DNA from: Leptospira montravelensis
GTDB lineage: Bacteria > Spirochaetota > Leptospiria > Leptospirales > Leptospiraceae
DNA length: 64,000 nucleotides
Reading direction: 5' to 3'
Assembly: GCF_004770045.1 (NCBI RefSeq)
Contig: NZ_RQFO01000004.1
Location: 868,001 to 932,000, forward strand
The notes under the pieces are model-generated. The model searched no databases. It saw nothing but the letters and a program-made list of their open reading frames with translations, and had not been told where the DNA came from. This document shows positions 1 to 10,318 of this stretch, piece after piece (the first letter of the stretch is position 1; each line of letters opens with the position of its first letter). Made by a program: the position numbers and the translations under genes.

Positions 1-346
1 CTAGGCCTTTGGAATATCTCCAAACACTGACTTCTGGATCTTGGTTTACTACAAAACAACGAGGACTCATATAACCTTCGAATTTTGCCGTTTGCACTTT
101 TACAAAATACTTTGGAGCCCAAACGTTATGGTTCCGAGCTTCAAAAACTTTCACTACTGTTCCTGCAGGAACAAATTCCACCACTTTCGAGTTAGAATCA
201 GCTTCCGAATATAATGGAACCGTAAAATCCAAACTTGCTTTGTTAGTTTTGGCATCACAATTTTTATGCCAAGTCACTTCCGCATTTTTGGAACAAGCTG
301 TGAAACTTGCACAAGTGATCATGAGTAATACAATTTTGTTTTTCAA
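1..346 (-). CDS. SH3-like lipoprotein (3' end outside window)
   Basis: An open frame runs on the minus strand from a TTG start at 346 to the window edge with no stop (115 codons visible). The start is supported by GGAG about 9 bases upstream. The N terminus is a short lipoprotein signal, MKNKIVLLMITCASFTAC, with the lipid Cys at about residue 18. The following residues (VPLYSEADSNSKVVEFVPAG, then VWAPKYFVKVQ and FEGYM) have the pattern of a bacterial SH3 domain. It starts 10 bases after the actF stop, so it is probably the last gene of the act operon seen here. Its role is unknown; a periplasmic partner of the respiratory complex is only a guess from position. Confidence 0.7.
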   Translation of the reverse strand, partial: MKNKIVLLMITCASFTACSKNAEVTWHKNCDAKTNKASLDFTVPLYSEADSNSKVVEFVPAGTVVKVFEARNHNVWAPKYFVKVQTAKFEGYMSPRCFVVNQDPEVSVWRYSKGL

Positions 347-356
347 TTCCGTTCTC

Positions 357-1607
357 CTATTGGTGGTGGTGAAGGCACTCATCTAATCGAGGGTCTCCAA
401 CCGGAACTAAGCTGTGTTTTTCCAACTTTTTGAAGATAAAGAACCCGAAAATTCCTACCACACCCACTGTTCCACCGAAAGCTAAAACAAAGTGAAGAAT
501 AGAAAAGTTTTCGAAGTTTGCAGGGAATACCAACCAAAAAAGTTCGAAGAACTGAGTGACTAGAATCCAAGCTGCCAATTTCCAAAGGAAATCAATGTCT
601 CTTTTGTTTGGGCGATTGAGAAGAAGAAGGAATGGAATCACGAACTTCACAAAAGGAAGTGCGAGAGTAGCATACCCCCAACCACCAGTCATACGCATTT
701 CATAAAAGAATGTTTCTTCCGGGATGTTTGCATACCAAATGAGCATGAACTGTGAAAATCCCACATATGCCCAAAAAGTTGTCATACCCAATAGGAATTT
801 TGAAATGTCATGGTAATGGTTTTCATTGACTGCTTCCCCGAGATATCCGTTTTTCTTCAAAATTGCGATTACAATTAAGTAAGAAGCAAGGGAGGTTTGA
901 AAAGCACCTGCAAATGCATACACACCAAACATAGTGGAGAACCAATGCGGAGTGAGTGACATGAGAAGATCGAAAGCCATAAAACACCAAGATAGAGCAA
1001 AGAAGAGAATAAATCCCCCTGAGATCTTTGCTAAAGTTTTAGTAGTATCTACAACTTTATCTTTGTCCTGACCCACTGATTTTCCATGAAAGATATAAGC
1101 AAATACAGACCAAACCCCAATGAAAAGCACACATCGAATGATGAATGCAGTTGGGTTTAAGTAACCTGATTTGTGGTGGATGAGGTGGTCGTTTTCACGA
1201 ACTGTTGCATCCGCCCATTCATAAAGGTCATGCATTCCAAAAATCACACCCACAAGTAAAAGCCCTGCAATTGGTGTGAAAAGCCCGTAAGTTTCAAATA
1301 GTCGTCTAACAGTGACAGACCAATGAGAACCAGTTAAGTGTTGGATTGCTGTAAAAAAGATACCTGTAATGGCAAGACCCACAACAAAGTAGGTTCCAAT
1401 GAGTAAAACATGGTAACCTAAATTTGTATGATGGAAATGACCAGCTTCGTCCATATGACGAGATGTTTCATGACCAAATCCAAGGAAAGCGATGAGAAAA
1501 CTCACCACTCCCACTCCGATCATAGCAATGAGGGCATTACGAAGAGTAACTGGCAGTTTGAATTGCAGTAATTTTTCGTCTAGTTTCGCTGCTTTTGTAG
1601 AGCTCAT
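357..1607 (-). CDS. actF: Alternative complex III, membrane subunit ActF
   Basis: This 416-residue integral membrane protein has about ten hydrophobic segments and ends in a His-rich tail (ECLHHHQ). Its sequence and position as sixth gene of the cluster match the ActF quinone-binding membrane subunit of alternative complex III, a paralogue of ActC without the NrfD signature. The complex oxidises quinol in the inner membrane and reduces a cytochrome c or passes electrons on to an oxidase. The gene starts 8 bases after the actE stop, so translation is probably coupled. The assignment rests on membrane topology plus gene order. Confidence 0.85.
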   Translation of the reverse strand: MSSTKAAKLDEKLLQFKLPVTLRNALIAMIGVGVVSFLIAFLGFGHETSRHMDEAGHFHHTNLGYHVLLIGTYFVVGLAITGIFFTAIQHLTGSHWSVTVRRLFETYGLFTPIAGLLLVGVIFGMHDLYEWADATVRENDHLIHHKSGYLNPTAFIIRCVLFIGVWSVFAYIFHGKSVGQDKDKVVDTTKTLAKISGGFILFFALSWCFMAFDLLMSLTPHWFSTMFGVYAFAGAFQTSLASYLIVIAILKKNGYLGEAVNENHYHDISKFLLGMTTFWAYVGFSQFMLIWYANIPEETFFYEMRMTGGWGYATLALPFVKFVIPFLLLLNRPNKRDIDFLWKLAAWILVTQFFELFWLVFPANFENFSILHFVLAFGGTVGVVGIFGFFIFKKLEKHSLVPVGDPRLDECLHHHQ

Positions 1608-1615
1608 AATTTCCC

Positions 1616-2203
1616 CTAGTTCGCCTTTTTATTTTGAACTTCGTATTCTTGAAGTTTTCGGATGTAAGCAATGAGCTTCCATCTGTCTTCTGGTTCGATT
1701 TGGTAAGCATAACTTCCCATTAGTCCACGACCCATAGTGATGATATGATAGATTTGTCCATCGGACCAACCTTTGATTTTATCAGACACAACAGAAGGAG
1801 GTGATTGTTGGAACCTAGGAGCAGGTCCAACTACTGTTCCATTCCCAAGACCCCTTACCCCGTGGCAAGGTGTGCAATAGGTTTGGTAACGTTTTTCACC
1901 AATCATTAAATCACCTAAGTTTGCTTTGGCGATTGGATTTTTTAATCCTTTGTCTGCGCCTGGCAAAGTATCAGGTGTTGCTTCTGTTGCATAAGGGTAT
2001 GGAAAATATCCTACAGGGATTGCGCCTTTCGGAGGAATCCGAGAAGCAGATCCGTTGGATGCAAAAGAATCGGCTTCTTGTGACTCACGTGCAGGAGAAT
2101 CATACATACTAGGAAAGTATTCATAAACGGGAGTTTTGTAATCGCAATTCACGAGAACAAGGAGTCCCGCAATTGCTAAAACTCTAAAGATGTTTTGTTT
2201 CAT
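1616..2203 (-). CDS. actE: Alternative complex III, monohaem cytochrome c ActE
   Basis: This is a 195-residue lipoprotein cytochrome. A signal sequence ends in LVLVNC, with the lipid Cys at residue 20. A single c-type haem motif, CTPCH, is at residues 110-114, followed by GVRGLGNG. A later Met-containing stretch (MGRGLMGSY) can supply the axial ligand. It fits the monohaem subunit of alternative complex III, anchored to the membrane on the periplasmic side. The start ATG overlaps the actD stop by 4 bases (ATGA), showing translational coupling. Confidence 0.92.
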   Translation of the reverse strand: MKQNIFRVLAIAGLLVLVNCDYKTPVYEYFPSMYDSPARESQEADSFASNGSASRIPPKGAIPVGYFPYPYATEATPDTLPGADKGLKNPIAKANLGDLMIGEKRYQTYCTPCHGVRGLGNGTVVGPAPRFQQSPPSVVSDKIKGWSDGQIYHIITMGRGLMGSYAYQIEPEDRWKLIAYIRKLQEYEVQNKKAN

Positions 2204-2766
2204 TTTTGGTTCTCCGGTTTTACCACGGTTACTTCCGATCCACCAAGGCCTTTTACGAAAGAAACAACTTCTGATTCGTTATAACCTTTAGCAGATTTTG
2301 GAATCCAAAGTCCAAACCTGTGTGATGTCAAATCCGGGTGAAGGATGCGACGGGTCGCTTTGGGAATACCGCTTAAAAAACATAGTGTAGCAACAGTGTA
2401 AATCCCTGCAGAAAATACAGTTAATTCAAAGATGATTGGCACATAAGCAAACCATGCATTGAGAGATTTTCCAGAGATATTGAGTGGCCAGTCATACGCG
2501 TGAGTGAGATACTGAAAAAGAATCCCAATCGTGCAACCAAAGATACCAGCAAAGAATGTGACCCAAGGAAGTCCAGATCTTGGAGTTCCCATTGCTTCGT
2601 CGATCCCGTGAACAGGATAAGGAAGGATACAATCAAATCCTTTGTAGTCTTTTTCATTGGCTTTTTCAGCCGCATGTATGATAGCTTCCGGAGTCTCGAA
2701 AATTCCGAGCACTCCTTCATCCATTTCTTTGTATTTGTGAAACTGTTCTAATTTTGGAAGATACAT
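2200..2766 (-). CDS. actD: Alternative complex III subunit ActD (DUF3341)
   Basis: The protein has 188 residues. An N-terminal soluble part opens with GVLGIFETPEAIIHAAEKAN, a ferredoxin-like layout. Two membrane helices follow at about residues 70-90 and 105-130, then a C-terminal tail. This is the architecture of the DUF3341/ActD subunit, which holds the membrane and peripheral parts of the complex together. It starts 1 base after the actC stop and overlaps actE by 4 bases, so it is tightly packed in the operon. Confidence 0.9.
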   Translation of the reverse strand: MYLPKLEQFHKYKEMDEGVLGIFETPEAIIHAAEKANEKDYKGFDCILPYPVHGIDEAMGTPRSGLPWVTFFAGIFGCTIGILFQYLTHAYDWPLNISGKSLNAWFAYVPIIFELTVFSAGIYTVATLCFLSGIPKATRRILHPDLTSHRFGLWIPKSAKGYNESEVVSFVKGLGGSEVTVVKPENQK

Positions 2767-2767
2767 A

Positions 2768-4141
2768 CTAGTGGTGTGCTCCTTCTTTCTGTGGCATCAC
2801 TGTTTTTACTTCTGCAATCGCAATCACTGGCATAATTCGACACCAGAGAAGGAAGAGAGTAAAGAAGATACCGAAAGTTCCGATTAACATTGCGTAGTCG
2901 AAAAGTGTCGGTGTATACATAGCCCAGCTGGATGGTAAAAAGTCTCGGTTTAGTGTCATCATGATCACAAATCGTTCGAACCACATACCTACGTTTACCA
3001 CAAGAGAAGCCACAAACATCACGGGGATGTTGTAACGAAGTTTGCGGAACCAGAATACTTGCGGCGACAATACGTTACATGAAATCATAATGAAGTATGC
3101 CCAACCGTAAGGACCAAAGGCTCTGTTCCAGAATGCAAACACTTCGTATTCGTTTCCAGAATACCAAGCGATGAAAAACTCTGTTCCGTAAGCAAGACCA
3201 ACGATAAGACCTGTTACCATCATGATTTTATTCATGTTGTCCAAGTGTTTCATCGTGATGTAGTTCTTTAAGTTAAACACTTCACGAGCAATGACCATCA
3301 GTGTTACCACCATCGCAAATCCGGAGAAAATCGCACCGGCAACGAAGTATGGAGGAAAGATGGTCGTGTGCCAACCAGGAAGGATGGAAACAGCGAAGTC
3401 GAAGGATACAATGGTGTGCACCGAAAGAACGAGTGGAGTGGAAAGAGCTGCCAAAATCATGGAAACGATTTCCAAATGAGACCAAGCTCTAGCCGATCCC
3501 ACCCAACCAAAGGCAAGAACGTTGTATAAGTTCTTTCTCCAAGTTTCTGTGGCACGGTCACGAAGAGTTGCAAGGTCAGGAATGAGTCCTAAATACCAGA
3601 ACACCATCGAGATGGAAAGGTAAGTTGATACCGCAAACGTATCCCAAATCAGTGGGGAACGGAAGTTCACCCAAAGTGGACCTCTTTCGTTTGGATAAGG
3701 AAACAACCAAAATCCGAGCCAAGGACGACCTACGTGAAGGATGAGGTTCGATGCCGCAACCAGTACGGCAAAGATAGTCATCGCTTCTGCAGCGCGGTTA
3801 ATCCCTGTTCTCCAACCTTGACGGAAGAGAAATAGAACCGCAGAAATCAAAGTTCCTGCGTGACCAATACCGATCCAGAATACGAAGTTAACTACGAAAA
3901 ATCCCCAACCTACCGGGTTATTGATCCCGAGTAAGTAAAGACCTTCATAAAACAAATATCCGATGATGGCAACGTCGATCAGGGTGATCGTAAGAACCAA
4001 AAGAAAAGTATTCCACCAAAGTTTGGTAGGGAAATCTTCGTTTGGTTTTGCGATATCAACGGTTACATCTTTAAGCGACTTCCCGCCTGTTACCAGGTCG
4101 GGGATGTCTAATTTATCTCTAACTGCTTGTGTTAATGACAT
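2768..4141 (-). CDS. actC: Alternative complex III, NrfD-family quinol-oxidising subunit ActC
   Basis: The protein is 457 residues long with about ten membrane helices, in the NrfD/PsrC family. Typical stretches are [20 protein letters not shown] and the segment around HVGRPWLG and [15 protein letters not shown]. In alternative complex III this subunit binds the quinol and couples its oxidation to the iron-sulphur chain of ActB. It lies 19 bases after actB and 1 base before actD. Length and gene order both fit the family. Confidence 0.93.
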   Translation of the reverse strand: MSLTQAVRDKLDIPDLVTGGKSLKDVTVDIAKPNEDFPTKLWWNTFLLVLTITLIDVAIIGYLFYEGLYLLGINNPVGWGFFVVNFVFWIGIGHAGTLISAVLFLFRQGWRTGINRAAEAMTIFAVLVAASNLILHVGRPWLGFWLFPYPNERGPLWVNFRSPLIWDTFAVSTYLSISMVFWYLGLIPDLATLRDRATETWRKNLYNVLAFGWVGSARAWSHLEIVSMILAALSTPLVLSVHTIVSFDFAVSILPGWHTTIFPPYFVAGAIFSGFAMVVTLMVIAREVFNLKNYITMKHLDNMNKIMMVTGLIVGLAYGTEFFIAWYSGNEYEVFAFWNRAFGPYGWAYFIMISCNVLSPQVFWFRKLRYNIPVMFVASLVVNVGMWFERFVIMMTLNRDFLPSSWAMYTPTLFDYAMLIGTFGIFFTLFLLWCRIMPVIAIAEVKTVMPQKEGAHH

Positions 4142-4160
4142 TCCCTTTGTGTTCTCCCTG

Positions 4161-7100
4161 TTAAACTTCGTTACGAACGCGAGTCATATAGCTGACGGCC
4201 GGTCCGATGTTTAGGTATTCCAGAAGTTTGTAAGACCTAGGGTCTTTCAAGAGCTTCGCTACTTTTGATTCAGGATCATTTACGTTACCGAACACAATGG
4301 AATTGGAAGAACATGTTTGTTCACATGCTGCTTTCACTTCTCCATCACGTAATGTTCTTCCTTCGTTTTTCGCTGCGATTTTTTTCTCAGCAACTCGAGA
4401 AGCACAGAAGTTACATTTTTCCATAACCCCACGAGAACGAACGGTTACATCTGGGTTAAGGCCCAGGTTTCTTGGTGGGCGTGCCTTAAAAGTAGGTGTT
4501 GCTTCGCCAAGAAGGTTGTGTTCATTCCAATGTTCTAACCAGTTAAAACGACGCACTTTGTAAGGGCAGTTGTTCGAGCAGTAACGAGTTCCCACACAAC
4601 GATTGTAAACCATATCATTGGTTCCTTCCGAACTGTGAACAGTCGCAGCTACTGGACATACTGTCTCACAAGGAGCATTGTCGCAATGTTGGCACATAAG
4701 TGGTTGGTGTGCAATTTCAAGTGATTCTGGTTTTTCAGGATCACCAATGTAGTAACGGTCAATCCGAAGCCAATGCATCTCACGACCCATTCTCACTTCG
4801 TCACGTCCTACCATTGGCACGTTGTTTTCAATATTACAAGCAACTACGCAAGCACCACAACCAGAACAAGAAGTAAGATCCACTGCCATTCCCCATTTGT
4901 ATCCTGGGTATGCAAATTGGCTTCCTGGTTGGTCAGAAGGGGCGTTCGCTCCTTGGGCTCTTTGTAGTTTTCCATCGATTAAGATTTTTGGAATCTCTGG
5001 TTCAGGAATTCCTGCACCAGGATTTTTTGCATAATCTTGGAGTTTTGCGGAAATGATGAGAGGTCTTTCTTTCCACTCTACACCCATCATCACACCTGGG
5101 CTCATCATATGATGGTCTTGTGTGGTAGCGAGTTTGTATTTCTTTCCTGTAGGAGAGAGAGTGATGGAAAGTCCAGAGTAAACAAGTGTTCCATTTACTT
5201 CTGTGGCAAGAATGTTTGCATTTTTCCCTACTCCGTTTCCAATCTCACCTACATTTGTTCTTCCGTAACCAAGAGCAATTCCCACTGCTTCTGGATGGAG
5301 TCCCGGTTGGATGAGCGCTGGGAGTTCAAATGATTTACCGCCAACAGTGACTGTGACTACATCATTCAGTTTGATTCCCGACGAACGAGAGTATTGTGGA
5401 CTGATCGCAACATAATTGTCCCAAGTCACTTTGGATACTGGATCCGGAAGTTCTTGGAGTTGCGAGTTGTTTGCTCTTTCGCCAGAACCAACTGCGGTGC
5501 TTTCGTAAAGAGAAACTGTCAGACCTTTTTTTGAAGGAGAAAGTGGCGCAATCGTTCCACGGAAAGATCGTCCGCCTTTGTCAGCCTTTGGATTTCCAGA
5601 AACTAAAACACCTTTTCTAAGTAGGTCTTCCCAATTTGTTTTTTTGGAGTATTTTGATTTGAGGTAGTCGTATAACGAACTCGCACCAAGAAGAGATCCA
5701 CCAGCCCAAGTGATGAGCATGTCTTCAAACGCTTTGGATTGGAAAATTGGTCGGATGGTTGGTTGTTGTACGGAAACAATTCCTGCTACCGATTCATTAT
5801 CCCCCCAAGACTCAAGGAAGTGAGACACAGGAGCAAGCCAGTTAGAAGCAAGAGCTGTTTCATCCACACGGTCCGAAACTTGAACTACTTGTGCTGCTTC
5901 GTGAAGGAGTTTTTTCCACTCATCTCCGTTTGGCGCTTGGTAAACTGGGTTCACTCCGAAAAGAATGACCACACCGGCCTTTCTTTCTTTTAAGTCTTTT
6001 GCTAGAGTTTTTAAATTCTCTGCATAATTAGAACGTCCGTCTTTCAAAGGATTTCCTGCATCGATGGTTTTTCCATCGTTACCGAGCATGCTGTTTAACA
6101 TATTCACTGCGATTTGTAAATCAACAGCGTCTTCGGTTAAAGCATTGGAACCACCAGCAATCACAAGGGATTCACCCTTAGCAGAAGCAAGAGCCTTCGC
6201 TGTGCGTAAAACCACTTCTTTAGAAATTCCCAGTTCCGCTGCAGAAGATTCTACATTGATTCCGGAAACTCCAGTAGACCCGCCCACTCCCAAATCAGAG
6301 AGAGCCTTTGCAATCACAAGGGCAAACTTTCTTTGGTCACCAGGTTTTAATGGAACTCTTTGGTCCGCATTGGATCCCGTCATAGACGGATGAGTTTCTG
6401 CCGCAATGAAAGCATTGAAGGATTTGACACCTTTGTCTTGTAAATCTCTTCTTTTAGAGAAATCATTGTGGTAGTTTGTATTGTTTAAAAAATCACTGTC
6501 GATGGAAAGGATGACTTTTGCTTTGTCGAAATGGTAGTTTGGTAAAACTGCCTTTCCGTAAGATTTTTCTTGAGCAATTGTAATCGCATCATCCGAAGAA
6601 GCAAATGCTACTTCGATGTGTTTTCCACCACCTACTGACTTTAAGAATTCAGAAATGAATTCGGAAGTGGCAGGAGAAGTAAGAGGTTTTGAGACAACAA
6701 TGGTTTTCCCTTTGTTGGCATTTAGTTTCTCTTTTACATCTTTGTCTAAAACAAACCAGTCGCTAGACTTAGCAGTTCCATTCACCACTTGTTGTGGTTC
6801 TTTGGCACGGTCTGCATCATAAAGATCAAAAATAGAAGCTTGTCCAGAAGCACAAAGAGCACCTTCCGAAATAGGATGGTTAGGATTTCCTTCGAGTTTC
6901 AAAGGTCGTCCGTCTTTTGCTTTGACTAAGATCCCACAACCAACAGAACAACCACCACAAACAGAAGCATAGTGGTAAGAGTGTCCATGTTTTACGAAGT
7001 CATATTGTTCTACTTCGTTATTGTCTGGGTTCTTAATGGTGAGGTTCACATAAGGAACAATTTTTTCAGCAGGTTTTTGGATACAACCAACAGTTGTCAT

Positions 7101-7292
7101 CACAACCGAGGCACCCATAAACTTTAAAAAAGTTTTTCTATCAAAATCACCCTTTTTGATTTTTGCAATTAGGGGATCTGGAGATTTATAGAACTCTTGC
7201 TTTTGCAATTCACGTTCGCGAGAAGTTCCGCGAAGTTCATAAGATTGCCAAAGCGATTTTTTTTCTTTTTGGAAACTATCGTCTTTCATCAT
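4161..7292 (-). CDS. actB: Alternative complex III, iron-sulphur/MoCo-like subunit ActB
   Basis: This 1043-residue fusion has an N-terminal molybdopterin-oxidoreductase-like half and a C-terminal ferredoxin-like half. Near the N terminus, [10 protein letters not shown] (51-60) followed by a hydrophobic stretch and C70 is the Tat-variant export signal of this family. The C-terminal part carries four cysteine clusters ([37 protein letters not shown], and CNFC with CEQTC), as expected for three 4Fe-4S centres and one 3Fe-4S centre. A further Cys set near the N terminus (C112, C115, C119, C147) is placed like the 4Fe-4S site of true molybdoenzymes. It acts in the periplasm, passing electrons from ActC to the haem subunits. 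Confidence 0.94.
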   Translation of the reverse strand: MMKDDSFQKEKKSLWQSYELRGTSRERELQKQEFYKSPDPLIAKIKKGDFDRKTFLKFMGASVVMTTVGCIQKPAEKIVPYVNLTIKNPDNNEVEQYDFVKHGHSYHYASVCGGCSVGCGILVKAKDGRPLKLEGNPNHPISEGALCASGQASIFDLYDADRAKEPQQVVNGTAKSSDWFVLDKDVKEKLNANKGKTIVVSKPLTSPATSEFISEFLKSVGGGKHIEVAFASSDDAITIAQEKSYGKAVLPNYHFDKAKVILSIDSDFLNNTNYHNDFSKRRDLQDKGVKSFNAFIAAETHPSMTGSNADQRVPLKPGDQRKFALVIAKALSDLGVGGSTGVSGINVESSAAELGISKEVVLRTAKALASAKGESLVIAGGSNALTEDAVDLQIAVNMLNSMLGNDGKTIDAGNPLKDGRSNYAENLKTLAKDLKERKAGVVILFGVNPVYQAPNGDEWKKLLHEAAQVVQVSDRVDETALASNWLAPVSHFLESWGDNESVAGIVSVQQPTIRPIFQSKAFEDMLITWAGGSLLGASSLYDYLKSKYSKKTNWEDLLRKGVLVSGNPKADKGGRSFRGTIAPLSPSKKGLTVSLYESTAVGSGERANNSQLQELPDPVSKVTWDNYVAISPQYSRSSGIKLNDVVTVTVGGKSFELPALIQPGLHPEAVGIALGYGRTNVGEIGNGVGKNANILATEVNGTLVYSGLSITLSPTGKKYKLATTQDHHMMSPGVMMGVEWKERPLIISAKLQDYAKNPGAGIPEPEIPKILIDGKLQRAQGANAPSDQPGSQFAYPGYKWGMAVDLTSCSGCGACVVACNIENNVPMVGRDEVRMGREMHWLRIDRYYIGDPEKPESLEIAHQPLMCQHCDNAPCETVCPVAATVHSSEGTNDMVYNRCVGTRYCSNNCPYKVRRFNWLEHWNEHNLLGEATPTFKARPPRNLGLNPDVTVRSRGVMEKCNFCASRVAEKKIAAKNEGRTLRDGEVKAACEQTCSSNSIVFGNVNDPESKVAKLLKDPRSYKLLEYLNIGPAVSYMTRVRNEV

Positions 7293-7313
7293 AAATTATT
7301 ACTTGTCTCCCGA

Positions 7314-7826
7314 TTATCTGTGGCACGTAGAACAATCGTTAGGGGCATTGTTCTCTCTATGGCAATCGACACAAAATCCCATATTGAGGGACTTGGACTG
7401 TCTAACCTTTACCATCTCTGCCATGTTACCGTGGCATGTGGAACAATCGACACCGCGTTGTACGTGTCGTGAATGGTTAAAGTATACGAAGTCTGGTTGG
7501 TCATGAACCTTTATCCAGGATACTGGCGTATTGCTATCGTATTGTTCTTTTAGCCATTTAACATGTTCTTGGTTGCCCGCTACGTTACCTGCTCCATGAC
7601 AGTTCATACAAGTGGAACTTGGGGGAACTGTGGCATGGGCCGAATTTTCAACACCAGTATGGCAATACTTACAGTCGATTTTGTTATCGCCAGCATGTAT
7701 CTTATGGTTGAAGGGGATGGGCTGGTCGGGTGAATAGCCCACATAACGGCTAGGTGAAAAAATCAAATATGCTAGTGCTGCTATTGCAACGATAGGCACA
7801 GAGATCTTGAGTATTTTTATATTCAT
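7314..7826 (-). CDS. actA: Alternative complex III, pentahaem cytochrome c ActA
   Basis: This 170-residue protein has an N-terminal membrane anchor or uncleaved signal (residues 5-24) and five CXXCH haem-binding motifs: CKYCH (52-56), CMNCH (73-77), CSTCH (128-132), CVDCH (152-156) and CSTCH (165-169). Extra His residues (for example FNHKIH and FNHSRH) can act as distal ligands. A pentahaem cytochrome as first gene of this cluster is the standard ActA. The upstream 259 bases should hold the operon promoter; no clear -35/-10 pair was identified. Confidence 0.93.
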   Translation of the reverse strand: MNIKILKISVPIVAIAALAYLIFSPSRYVGYSPDQPIPFNHKIHAGDNKIDCKYCHTGVENSAHATVPPSSTCMNCHGAGNVAGNQEHVKWLKEQYDSNTPVSWIKVHDQPDFVYFNHSRHVQRGVDCSTCHGNMAEMVKVRQSKSLNMGFCVDCHRENNAPNDCSTCHR

Positions 7827-7936
7827 TCGCAGATTTCCTGAATCCGTTTACACTGTCTTCTGACAAGGAAAGGTAAAATCAGAAAAAAAGCAAGTATGTA
7901 AGGGTTTTGGATGCGAAAAAACATGAAAAGAGACAT

Positions 7937-7967
7937 AATAAGAAATTTTTCATGAACTTTTCTTATT
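7937..7967. repeat. Inverted repeat upstream of the act operon
   Basis: A perfect 9-base inverted repeat, AATAAGAAA / TTTCTTATT, is separated by 13 bases. It lies in the 259-base gap between the chemoreceptor stop and the actA start, about 110 bases before actA. It is AT-rich, so it would make a weak terminator for the chemoreceptor gene. It could equally be an operator. No regulator family is implied by the sequence. Confidence 0.35.
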
Positions 7968-8085
7968 GAAACCGAGTCTCAATTAATCGACTCTAACCAA
8001 CGAACAACCGTTATTTTATTCTATTTCTCGGCAGGAACCTTCTCCGGGAGGCTTAGACTGACGAAAGCCCCATCTAGCGACCGAT

Positions 8086-10089
8086 TCATTCGTTTTTTGC
8101 GATGGTAAACCGCTTTGTGATCGTACGCAAGGTTTCTGCGGCATGTGATAATTTTTGTGAAGAGGAAGCCACCTGGTCCGATCCTGTGGCAATGTGCATG
8201 GTTTCATTATTGATTCCAATCACAGACTGTGAGATTTGTTCTATGGCTCGTTTTTGTTCCTCAATGGCCCCACGAATCGATTCTGACTCCCTTCCTACTT
8301 CATTGGAACGTTCATCTACTTCTCGGTTATAGTTCAATTGTGCCTTTGTCGCTTCCGAAAGTCGTTTCATCACATTTTCCACTTCGGCAATATCCCGGAT
8401 GATGAGGTTGAGTAGCTCCAGCGAAGAACGAATTCCTTTAGCACCCTCCTCCAACTCTTTGCTATTTTTTCCGATCATATCCTCTATGGCTTGGATGGAA
8501 TGAGCCGTTTTGTCGGAAAGTTTGGAAATCTCTTCGGCCACAATGGCAAACCCACGACCTGCTTCCCCTGCCCTTGCCGCTTCAATGGCTGCATTCAGCG
8601 CCAGTAAACTGGTCTGGTCAGAAATTTCGTCGATGATCCCAATCACTTCTTTCATTTCTGTGGAAGATTCCAAAATGACATTAATCACTTCCTTCATCTG
8701 GTTTAGGGACTCACCACCTAATTTGGCCTGTTTGGTAATGTTTTCTGTATTGGCGAGGGCTGCCTTTGTATCCTTTTCGATTTGGATGGCACCTTGAGAT
8801 AGTTCTAAAATCTTTTCATTGAATTCGATAATATTATTATGTTGTTTCGATGTGGAAGCCGCTGTTGTCTCCATACTGGCTGCCACTTCTTCTGTTGTGG
8901 CTGAAATTTCTTCTGCTGAGGCGGCCGTACCTTGAGCCATATCTGAAAAACTAGAAGAGGAATCCCGCAATCCTTCGGCCGAAGATGCAATCTCTTCGGC
9001 CACAGATTGAATTTCTCCGAGAGAGTTTCTTATGCTTTTCACAAAGCCATCCAAGGCAAGGTTCATTCTGCCAATCTCATCTTGATTGGTAAAATGAAAT
9101 GACTCGGTTAAATCTCCCTTGGCCATTTTATCTAAAATGACAACAGAGTTTTCTAATGGTAATAATCGTTTTTTTAGAAACCGAAACACTCCAAACACCA
9201 CAAGGGCTGTAATCAAAAAAACAACCACAACGGCAAATATAGCCACTTGGATGAATCCTGAATTCATATCGGATTTGGGAAGAACGACTCCAATGATGGT
9301 ATTCCATTCTTCTAATCGTTTAACGAGAAAAGCAAAGTCCTTTCCATTTTCGGTATATTCAAAATAGGCTCCGTCTTTTGCCTCTAAAATGGGGCGGCCT
9401 TCGGGAATTTTACTTAAATCTAACTTTAAAATTTTGGATTTATCAGGACCTGCAAATACAACACCTTTTGTGGTAATGGCAGTGATGTATCCATTGGCTC
9501 CTACGTGGATTCCTTCTCCCATTCGTTTTGAAACTAGTTCTAAGTTTAATGCAATCCAAAGAATTCCAATTAGCTCCCCATTTTCTTCAATAGGATAAGA
9601 TACTAGACTCACCGGCAAACCTGTGATAGGTGATTCTTGGACAGATCCAATCAAAAACTGTTTTTTTAGCGCTACGACAACATGGTCTCCCGTTTTAGAT
9701 TCTTCTAATTGATAACCAATGGACCGAGGAATTCCTGCGGCAAAAATTTTGGCGTTTTGAACGGGTGGAGAAAGAAATATATTTTCATATTCGCCATTTG
9801 ACTCGCGCATAATACCCACAAGCAGATCTGTGGCAAACTTAGATTTGCCTGATTGAAAAGAGTCTTTGATTTCTCTTTGTTTGGAAAGGATGCCTGCAAT
9901 GCGGAGTTGTGATTTATAATAATTGGAAAGTTCGGCTCCGGCACTTTTGCCGGCGTTTTCCATTTCTCCTCGGTAAACTTTCAATAGAAGTCCCCAATTC
10001 AAATACAAAATGAGAGCCGATACGACTGTAGATAAAACTAAAATGGAAAGAAATGTATAGAGACCAAGAATGTATTTTAAACTCTTCAT
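8086..10089 (-). CDS. Methyl-accepting chemotaxis protein with periplasmic Cache-type sensor
   Basis: From the preferred ATG ([13 protein letters not shown]) the protein is 667 residues; a TTG at 10170 would add 27. A first membrane helix is followed by an approximately 260-residue periplasmic sensor of dCACHE type ([24 protein letters not shown] region), a second helix ([19 protein letters not shown]), a HAMP segment and a C-terminal signalling coiled coil. The conserved hairpin tip reads [20 protein letters not shown], followed by [21 protein letters not shown], and binds CheA/CheW. It stands alone, not next to che genes, and its ligand cannot be read from the sequence. Confidence 0.93.
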   Translation of the reverse strand: MKSLKYILGLYTFLSILVLSTVVSALILYLNWGLLLKVYRGEMENAGKSAGAELSNYYKSQLRIAGILSKQREIKDSFQSGKSKFATDLLVGIMRESNGEYENIFLSPPVQNAKIFAAGIPRSIGYQLEESKTGDHVVVALKKQFLIGSVQESPITGLPVSLVSYPIEENGELIGILWIALNLELVSKRMGEGIHVGANGYITAITTKGVVFAGPDKSKILKLDLSKIPEGRPILEAKDGAYFEYTENGKDFAFLVKRLEEWNTIIGVVLPKSDMNSGFIQVAIFAVVVVFLITALVVFGVFRFLKKRLLPLENSVVILDKMAKGDLTESFHFTNQDEIGRMNLALDGFVKSIRNSLGEIQSVAEEIASSAEGLRDSSSSFSDMAQGTAASAEEISATTEEVAASMETTAASTSKQHNNIIEFNEKILELSQGAIQIEKDTKAALANTENITKQAKLGGESLNQMKEVINVILESSTEMKEVIGIIDEISDQTSLLALNAAIEAARAGEAGRGFAIVAEEISKLSDKTAHSIQAIEDMIGKNSKELEEGAKGIRSSLELLNLIIRDIAEVENVMKRLSEATKAQLNYNREVDERSNEVGRESESIRGAIEEQKRAIEQISQSVIGINNETMHIATGSDQVASSSQKLSHAAETLRTITKRFTIAKNE

Positions 10090-10250
10090 ATATCCAGTAT
10101 GTGACGTGTGATGGTAAAATTTTAACGATGGAAATCTTTGAAGGAATGAAATAAATTTCCAATCAGACAAACTTCTTCTTCTGTTTCAATGGGAAACAAT
10201 GTTCAGTTAAGATAAGTCCGCAATCGATTTTTTGCAGGAAGGAAACGTGG

Positions 10251-10288
10251 GCAAAAAAAAAAGGCCCTGATTTGACATCGAAGGGCCC
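10251..10288 (-). terminator. Rho-independent terminator after the PMT-type glycosyltransferase
   Basis: Read on the minus strand, the stem GGCCCT / AGGGCC has a 13-base loop and is followed directly by a run of ten T. It lies about 30 bases past the stop of the minus-strand glycosyltransferase gene at 10319, which fits a classic intrinsic terminator. Confidence 0.85.
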
Positions 10289-10318
10289 TAAAAACCAGAC
10301 TTACACAATTTAGCCTAG

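Noticed and set aside
8086..10170. Longer start for the chemoreceptor (TTG at 10170)
   Set aside because: It would add 27 residues before the first membrane helix. The ATG at 10089 gives the normal short cytoplasmic start. The SD evidence is weak for both, so it stays open.
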